The translations under genes and the position numbers were made by a program. DNA of 10,891 nucleotides from CBFGWV01 sp965652545 (GTDB taxonomy: Bacteria; Pseudomonadota; Gammaproteobacteria; Competibacterales; Competibacteraceae): assembly GCA_965652545.1 (NCBI GenBank), contig CBFGWV010000166.1:1-10891 (forward strand). Direction: 5' to 3'. This document shows, one piece after another, positions 7,036-10,891 of this stretch (position 1 is its first letter; each line of letters starts with the position of its first letter). The notes beneath the pieces were generated by a model, which worked only from the letters and a program-made list of their open reading frames with translations, was not told where the DNA came from and did not search any database.

Positions 7036-7551
7036 ATGGGGCGCTGGCGTCCACCCCCGCCGAAAAGCTCGCCCTACATCACCCGCGCGGGTTTCGAGCG
7101 TCTGCAAGGCGAGCTGGACCACCTTTGGCGCAAGGTGCGGCCCGAGGTCGTGCAGGCCCTGGCCGCCGCCGCCGCCGAGGGCGACCGTTCGGAGAACGCC
7201 GAGTACACCTACCGCAAAAAACAGTTGGGCGAGATCGACCGGCGGGTGCGCTATCTGCAGAAGCGCCTGCCGGCGCTGAAGATCGTCGATACCCGACCGG
7301 ACGACGAGTCGGCCATCTTCTTCGGGGCCTGGTTCGAGATCGAACGGGCCAGCGATGGCGACACCCAGCGCCTGCGCATCGTCGGCCCTGACGAAACCGA
7401 CGCCCAGACCGGTTGGATCAGCCTGGACTCGCCCATGGCCAGGGCGGCCCTGAAAAAGCGAATCGATGACGCCTTCATCGCCCACCTGCCCAGCGGGCCG
7501 ACGGAGTTCTTCATCATCGATGTGACCTACGACCCGCCTTCGGCGGCTTGA
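7036..7551 (+). CDS. greB: Transcription elongation factor GreB
   Basis: GreB enters the RNA polymerase secondary channel and stimulates cleavage of backtracked RNA. The protein has 171 aa against 158 in E. coli, with a short proline-rich N-terminal addition (RWRPPPPKSS, 3-12). The coiled-coil domain (about 13-85) carries the tip sequence GDRSENAEY with catalytic acidic residues Asp50 and Glu53, then KKQLGEIDRRVRYLQKRL. The GreB-type link LKIVD (81-85) leads into the FKBP-like C-terminal domain with FFGAWFEIE (95-103), RLRIVGPDE (112-120) and ISLDSPMARALL-like residues (128-139). An Ala run (42-47, five GCC codons in a row) precedes the tip. The ATG follows the upstream stop with no gap, so initiation probably depends on translation of the YecA-like gene. 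Confidence 0.96.
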   Translation: MGRWRPPPPKSSPYITRAGFERLQGELDHLWRKVRPEVVQALAAAAAEGDRSENAEYTYRKKQLGEIDRRVRYLQKRLPALKIVDTRPDDESAIFFGAWFEIERASDGDTQRLRIVGPDETDAQTGWISLDSPMARAALKKRIDDAFIAHLPSGPTEFFIIDVTYDPPSAA

Positions 7552-7627
7552 GGGCATCCTGCCGCACGGCTGTCATCCGCCCTGCGTAGGCTGAGCATGT
7601 GTCGGATGTGGGACTGGCCGGGCCACC

Positions 7628-8776
7628 ATGCTGTACGTCTTCGTCTTGAGCATCGTCGGAAACCTCCGTCTGGTCGCGCTGAGCCTGCGCCACCTGGGCA
7701 GCGCGGGGGCGGCGGCGCTACCGCGCCGCATACTGGTGCTCGCCCTCGGCCTGCCGCTGTTCCTGTTGCTGCAAGGGCTGCACTGGCTGGGGTTTGCCCT
7801 GGATGCGCTGCTGTTTCGCGGCGAGCGGCGCATCCAGGTGATACAGCCGGTGTTCATCGTCGGTATCCCACGCAGCGGTACCACCTATCTGCATCGCATG
7901 CTGGCGGAGGACTCACGGTTCACCTCGCTGACCACCTGGGAGGCGGTGCTGGCGCCGTCGGTCAGTGAGCGCCACCTGTGGCGCACGATGGGCAGGGTGC
8001 TGCGGCCACTGGCCGGGCTGGGACGGCGGTGGCGACCGGCGGCGCTTGCCCGCTTCGATGCGATCCACCCCCTGGGCCTGCGGCAGCCAGAAGAGGATTT
8101 CCTGCTGCTGCTGCCTGTATCCGCCTGTCTGCTCCTGGCGCTGCTGTTCCCCCGCGACGACCGGTTCTGGGACCTGGCGTTCTTCGACGATGCCGTCAGC
8201 CCCTGGCGGCGTCGGGCCGTGATGCGCTGGTACCGCCGCTGTGTGCAGAAGCACCTGTACGTTCACGGTACCGACAAGCGCTTCCTGGCCAAAAATCCAT
8301 CGTTCTCGCCGATGGTGCACAGCCTGGAGGCCGCCTTCCCCGATGCGGTGTTCATCGTCTGCGGCCGCGAACCCGCCGGGGCCGTGGCCTCGCAACTGAG
8401 TTCGCTCGATCCGCTGGCGGCTTGGTGGGGCGAGCCCCCGACGCAGCCGGTGCTGCGCGAGCGGTTGTTGGCGATGCTGGCGTACTACTACGCCCATATC
8501 CTGGACCACGGCACCGGCGCACGACGGGTGTATGTCACCCACGAGCAGATTCGAATCGAACTGCTCGCGGTCTGCCAGCGCGTATACGGGGCGCTGGCAC
8601 TGCCGCTGGAGGGCCCGCGGCTGGCGCGGCTGGCGGACGAATCCCGGCGAAATTGCGGCTATTGCAGCGCTCATCGTCACGAGCTCAGCCGTTTCGGGCT
8701 GAATCCGCAGCTCGTGGCACAGCGCTTCGGCGGCCATTGGAACGCCTTTGTGCGTGCCGCCGGTGGCATTGGATGA
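7628..8776 (+). CDS. Sulfotransferase family protein with N-terminal hydrophobic segment
   Basis: This is a predicted PAPS-dependent sulfotransferase of 382 aa (Sulfotransfer_3-like, PF13469). The 5'-phosphosulfate loop is IPRSGTTYLHRML (80-92). The 3'-phosphate-binding part is near VFIVCGREPAGAVASQ (241-256), and the family string IHPLGLRQPEED (146-157) lies between them. RFLAKNPSFSP (218-228) is also typical. The first 60 residues are hydrophobic, with a likely membrane-associated segment at about 34-60, and a second hydrophobic stretch lies at 158-174, so the enzyme probably acts at the inner membrane on a lipid-linked acceptor. ATG 7628 is the first start in frame and lies 76 bases after greB, with only a weak ribosome binding site and no visible promoter. 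Its stop overlaps the glycosyltransferase start (ATGA). The acceptor molecule is unknown. Confidence 0.87.
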   Translation: MLYVFVLSIVGNLRLVALSLRHLGSAGAAALPRRILVLALGLPLFLLLQGLHWLGFALDALLFRGERRIQVIQPVFIVGIPRSGTTYLHRMLAEDSRFTSLTTWEAVLAPSVSERHLWRTMGRVLRPLAGLGRRWRPAALARFDAIHPLGLRQPEEDFLLLLPVSACLLLALLFPRDDRFWDLAFFDDAVSPWRRRAVMRWYRRCVQKHLYVHGTDKRFLAKNPSFSPMVHSLEAAFPDAVFIVCGREPAGAVASQLSSLDPLAAWWGEPPTQPVLRERLLAMLAYYYAHILDHGTGARRVYVTHEQIRIELLAVCQRVYGALALPLEGPRLARLADESRRNCGYCSAHRHELSRFGLNPQLVAQRFGGHWNAFVRAAGGIG

Positions 8777-9885
8777 GCGCACAGCCCCGGCACATCGCCC
8801 CGGCGGCGCTGCGCGTCGCAATCGTGTCGGACGCCGCACCGCGCCGCAACGGTGTGGGTGCCTACTATGCCGACCTGATGGACCACCTCGCACCGCACCT
8901 GGCCGGTATTGACATGATCTCGCCGCACCTTGTCGGCGATCGCTGGCAAGGCGGCTGGTCCCTGCCGCTGCCCGGGGACGGCACACAACGTCTGTGCTTT
9001 CCCAACCCCAGGGTCGTGAAACGACGCCTGACGGCGCTGCGCCCTGATGTGGTCGTCATTGCCACACCGGGGCCGTACGGGCTGGCGGGTGCACGCTATG
9101 CCCGTCTCTTGGGGGCGGATGTGCTGGTCGGTTTCCATACGGACTTCGACCGCCTGGCCGGGTTGTACTGGCATCCTGCGCTGGGCTGGGCGGTGCGCGG
9201 GTACTTCGAGCGCTCGCACCGGCACTTGTTTCGTGCATCCCGCAGTGTCCTGGCCAACTCCGACGCCATGCTGGCCCAGGCCCGCCGCCTGGGCGCACCG
9301 GCCACGGCACTCATCGGCACACCCATCGCCCACGACTTCGTACACAGCCCGCTGACCCACTACGCTGGCGGGTTGCGCGAGGTGTTGTTCGCCGGCCGCC
9401 TGGCGCCGGAGAAAAACCTGCCGGCGGTACTGGCTGCGGCACGGGCCTGCCCGCAACTGCGCGTCAAGATTGCCGGAGACGGCCCGCTGCGGCACGAGGT
9501 TCTTGCCGCGGCACGAGCGGCAAGCAACCTTCAGTACCTGGGCTGGCTGGACCGGGAGGCCCTGCGCGCGGCCGTGGATGCCACCGACCTCCTGGTGCTG
9601 CCCTCGCATGTGGAATCCTTCGGAACCGTCGCACTCGAGGCCATGGCGCGCGGCCGCCTGGTCCTGGTGTCCGCCGCCTGCGGGATCGCGCAATGGCCGA
9701 CGCTCAGCGACGCCTTGTACACGCTCGCGCCGCAAGAACCGCTGGCGCAGGCCTTGAGCCGGCTTGCCGACCAGCCCGCTGACGAGCATATCAAGACGGC
9801 GCAGCGAGCGCGGGCGGCGGCGCTGGCATTGAACCACTGGAATCTGGAGCACTGGCTGGCGCTGCTGGGCGCCCGCGGGTACTGA
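8773..9885 (+). CDS. Glycosyltransferase family 4 (GT-B fold)
   Basis: This is a predicted retaining glycosyltransferase of 370 aa that moves a sugar from a nucleotide donor to a lipid or glycan acceptor. The N-terminal Rossmann half holds RVAIVSDAAPRRNGVGAYY (14-32), with the glycine-rich acceptor loop, PDVVVIATPGPYGLAG (91-106) and FHTDF (121-125). The donor-binding half has FAGRLAPEKNLPAVL (206-220), KIAGDGPLRHEV (232-243), LGWLDREAL (256-264) and the GT4 E-x7-E motif with Glu281 and Glu289 in ESFGTVALE. The layout resembles mannosyl- and sulfoquinovosyl-type GT4 enzymes, but donor and acceptor cannot be assigned. ATG 8773 overlaps the sulfotransferase stop by four bases (ATGA), fixing the start and indicating coupling. 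No signal peptide is visible, so it should work on the cytoplasmic face of the membrane. Confidence 0.92.
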   Translation: MSAQPRHIAPAALRVAIVSDAAPRRNGVGAYYADLMDHLAPHLAGIDMISPHLVGDRWQGGWSLPLPGDGTQRLCFPNPRVVKRRLTALRPDVVVIATPGPYGLAGARYARLLGADVLVGFHTDFDRLAGLYWHPALGWAVRGYFERSHRHLFRASRSVLANSDAMLAQARRLGAPATALIGTPIAHDFVHSPLTHYAGGLREVLFAGRLAPEKNLPAVLAAARACPQLRVKIAGDGPLRHEVLAAARAASNLQYLGWLDREALRAAVDATDLLVLPSHVESFGTVALEAMARGRLVLVSAACGIAQWPTLSDALYTLAPQEPLAQALSRLADQPADEHIKTAQRARAAALALNHWNLEHWLALLGARGY

Positions 9886-9889
9886 GCCG

Positions 9890-10585
9890 ATGCGTGCGCT
9901 GGTGTCGGTCCATGATGTGGCGCCCGACAACCTGGACGCGATCGACCGGGTCATCGACGCACTGGGTCGCTTACCCGCCTCCCGCGTGAGCTTGCTGGTC
10001 ATCCCCGGCCGGCCGTGGGACGAGCCGGCGCTGGCGCGGCTGATGGCATGGCAACGGGCCGGATACCGTCTGGCCGGTCACGGCTGGCACCACAATGCGC
10101 CGGTCTATGGCGGTTGGTATCACCGCCTGCACGGGCTGGTGCTGTCACGCCGGGTCGCCGAACACCTCGCCCTGGACGAGCGGGCCATCGTCGAGCTGAT
10201 GTGCCGCACCCATGCCTGGTTCGCCGAACACGGTCTGGCGCCGCCCGATCTATATGTCCCGCCGGCCTGGGCGCTCGGCCGGGTATCGCCGCCGGCGCTG
10301 CGCATGACGCCCTTCGCCTATGTGGAAGACACCCTCAGGTTGTGGCGGGTGGCCGATGGCCGCTGCCGGCACCTGGCGCTGGCGGGGTTCGAGGCCGACC
10401 GTGCCTGGCGCGCCGCGGCGCTGTCGCTGTGGAACGGGCTCAATCGGCGGATGGCCGGCTCCGCCCCGATCCGGCTGGCCATCCACCCGCACGACCCGCA
10501 GCTGCGCCTGGGCCGCCAACTGCGTGCATGGATCGCATGGATCGATGAGGCGCTGGACTACCGTACGGTGCACGCAACTTACTGA
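9890..10585 (+). CDS. DUF2334 / polysaccharide deacetylase-like protein
   Basis: This is a protein of 231 aa with the marks of the DUF2334 branch of the carbohydrate esterase 4-like superfamily. SVHDVAPDN (6-14) replaces the classic TFDDG motif and supplies His8 and Asp9. HGWHHNAP (64-71) supplies the metal-binding His-x3-His pair (His64, His68). VPPAWALG (123-130) corresponds to the motif 3 region, and IHPHD (198-202) is the C-terminal His/Asp motif. If active it would remove an acyl group from an amino sugar, but DUF2334 members are largely uncharacterised. There is no signal peptide, unlike many secreted peptidoglycan deacetylases, which points to a cytoplasmic substrate. ATG 9890 lies 4 bases after the glycosyltransferase stop, so the two are almost certainly co-transcribed. 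Confidence 0.82.
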   Translation: MRALVSVHDVAPDNLDAIDRVIDALGRLPASRVSLLVIPGRPWDEPALARLMAWQRAGYRLAGHGWHHNAPVYGGWYHRLHGLVLSRRVAEHLALDERAIVELMCRTHAWFAEHGLAPPDLYVPPAWALGRVSPPALRMTPFAYVEDTLRLWRVADGRCRHLALAGFEADRAWRAAALSLWNGLNRRMAGSAPIRLAIHPHDPQLRLGRQLRAWIAWIDEALDYRTVHATY

Positions 10586-10649
10586 GGCGGCCGGCGGTCC
10601 CATCAGCACTGCCCAAATTGACCAGGATCAGCTTAACCCTGTGCTTTTC

Positions 10650-10678
10650 TTGCCAGTTCCGCCCCATGGCGCTACCTT
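10650..10678 (+). promoter_or_regulatory. Candidate sigma-70 promoter of gap
   Basis: TTGCCA (10650-10655) matches five of six bases of the -35 consensus, and TACCTT (10673-10678) is a weak -10 (three of six) at 17-base spacing. It is followed by a GC-rich stretch, like the tkt promoter candidate. The leader then holds CTTTAAAAAAG (10685-10695) and a small GCCGG/CCGGC hairpin (10698-10711). It would allow gap to be expressed independently of the upstream glycan genes. Confidence 0.35.
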
Positions 10679-10738
10679 TGTGCGCCTTTAAAAAAGGGCC
10701 GGAAGCCCGGCTCGCCGCCCACTATCGTTCAACCCCAC

Positions 10739-10742
10739 GGAG
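10739..10742 (+). promoter_or_regulatory. Ribosome binding site of gap
   Basis: GGAG sits 6 bases before ATG 10749, and the encoded N-terminus begins directly with the dehydrogenase nucleotide-binding fold, confirming this start. Confidence 0.65.
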
Positions 10743-10748
10743 CACGCC

Positions 10749-10891
10749 ATGGCGATTTCTGTCGCGATCAACGGCTACGGCCGCATCGGCCGCAATATCC
10801 TTCGCGCCCTGTATGAAGGTCAGCGCACCGGCGAGATCAAGATCGTCGCCATCAACGACCTGGGCGATGCCGAGACCAATGCCCACCTGAC
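10749..10891 (+). CDS. gap: Glyceraldehyde-3-phosphate dehydrogenase, N-terminal part (cut by window end)
   Basis: Forty-seven complete codons are visible before the window ends; the full family length is about 330-340 aa. The start MAISVAINGYGRIGRN carries the Rossmann motif G-x-G-x-x-G (Gly9, Gly11, Gly14), and KIVAINDLGD (31-40) has Asp37 at the end of the second strand, the position that usually favours NAD in this family. AETNAHL (41-47) continues as in proteobacterial GAPDH, which oxidises glyceraldehyde-3-phosphate in glycolysis or runs in reverse in gluconeogenesis and the Calvin cycle. An Epd-type erythrose-4-phosphate dehydrogenase shares this N-terminus and cannot be fully excluded from the fragment, but the tkt neighbourhood favours gap. 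Confidence 0.9.
   Translation, partial: MAISVAINGYGRIGRNILRALYEGQRTGEIKIVAINDLGDAETNAHL

Noticed and set aside
7162..7176. Five GCC repeats in greB as a phase-variable tract
   Set aside because: Trinucleotide changes would keep the frame, the run is short, and Ala-rich sequence fits the coiled-coil tip in a high-GC genome.
7597..7968. Small open frame starting ahead of the sulfotransferase
   Set aside because: It runs out of frame through the sulfotransferase gene, has no recognisable motif, and has the Arg/Pro/Gly-rich look of a shadow frame.

Overview
The window reads as a chromosomal segment of a high-GC (about two thirds G+C by eye) gammaproteobacterium. MurB (342 aa) and GreB resemble the enterobacterial/gammaproteobacterial forms. 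A transketolase gene followed downstream by a glyceraldehyde-3-phosphate dehydrogenase gene is the usual start of a tkt-gap carbon-metabolism cluster in many gammaproteobacteria, including autotrophic purple and sulfur bacteria. That lineage hint is inference; no ribosomal or cbb gene is present to settle it. All ten confidently called genes lie on the + strand and are densely packed.

Left part (1-2260): a Kef-type cation:proton antiporter (73-1239) overlaps murB (1232-2260) by 8 bases. Its start sits just after a strong interrupted hairpin (21-69). The 299-base gap 2261-2559 holds a perfect 32-bp inverted repeat (2292-2407) with smaller hairpins in its centre, which looks like a dispersed palindromic repeat. 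After it come the leader, promoter candidate and ribosome binding site of tkt.

Middle (2560-7551): tkt is followed, 26 bases on, by a NodI/NodJ-type ABC-2 exporter (ATPase and permease, stop and start overlapping as TGATG). Next come a UPF0149/YecA-like protein with a C-terminal SEC-C zinc motif and greB, joined end to end (TAGATG).

Right part (7628-10585): a PAPS-type sulfotransferase, a GT4 glycosyltransferase (ATGA overlap) and a DUF2334 polysaccharide-deacetylase-like protein (4-base gap) form a compact glycan or glycolipid modification cassette. A 163-base gap with a promoter candidate then leads into gap, which the window end truncates.

The most interesting feature is the set of functions between tkt and gap: NodIJ-type exporter, sulfotransferase, glycosyltransferase and deacetylase. 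These are the same functional classes used to make and export sulfated lipochitooligosaccharides, but most of the enzymes belong to other families. A plausible reading is synthesis, sulfation and export of an uncharacterised glycolipid or oligosaccharide. This is a hypothesis from gene content, not a demonstrated pathway.
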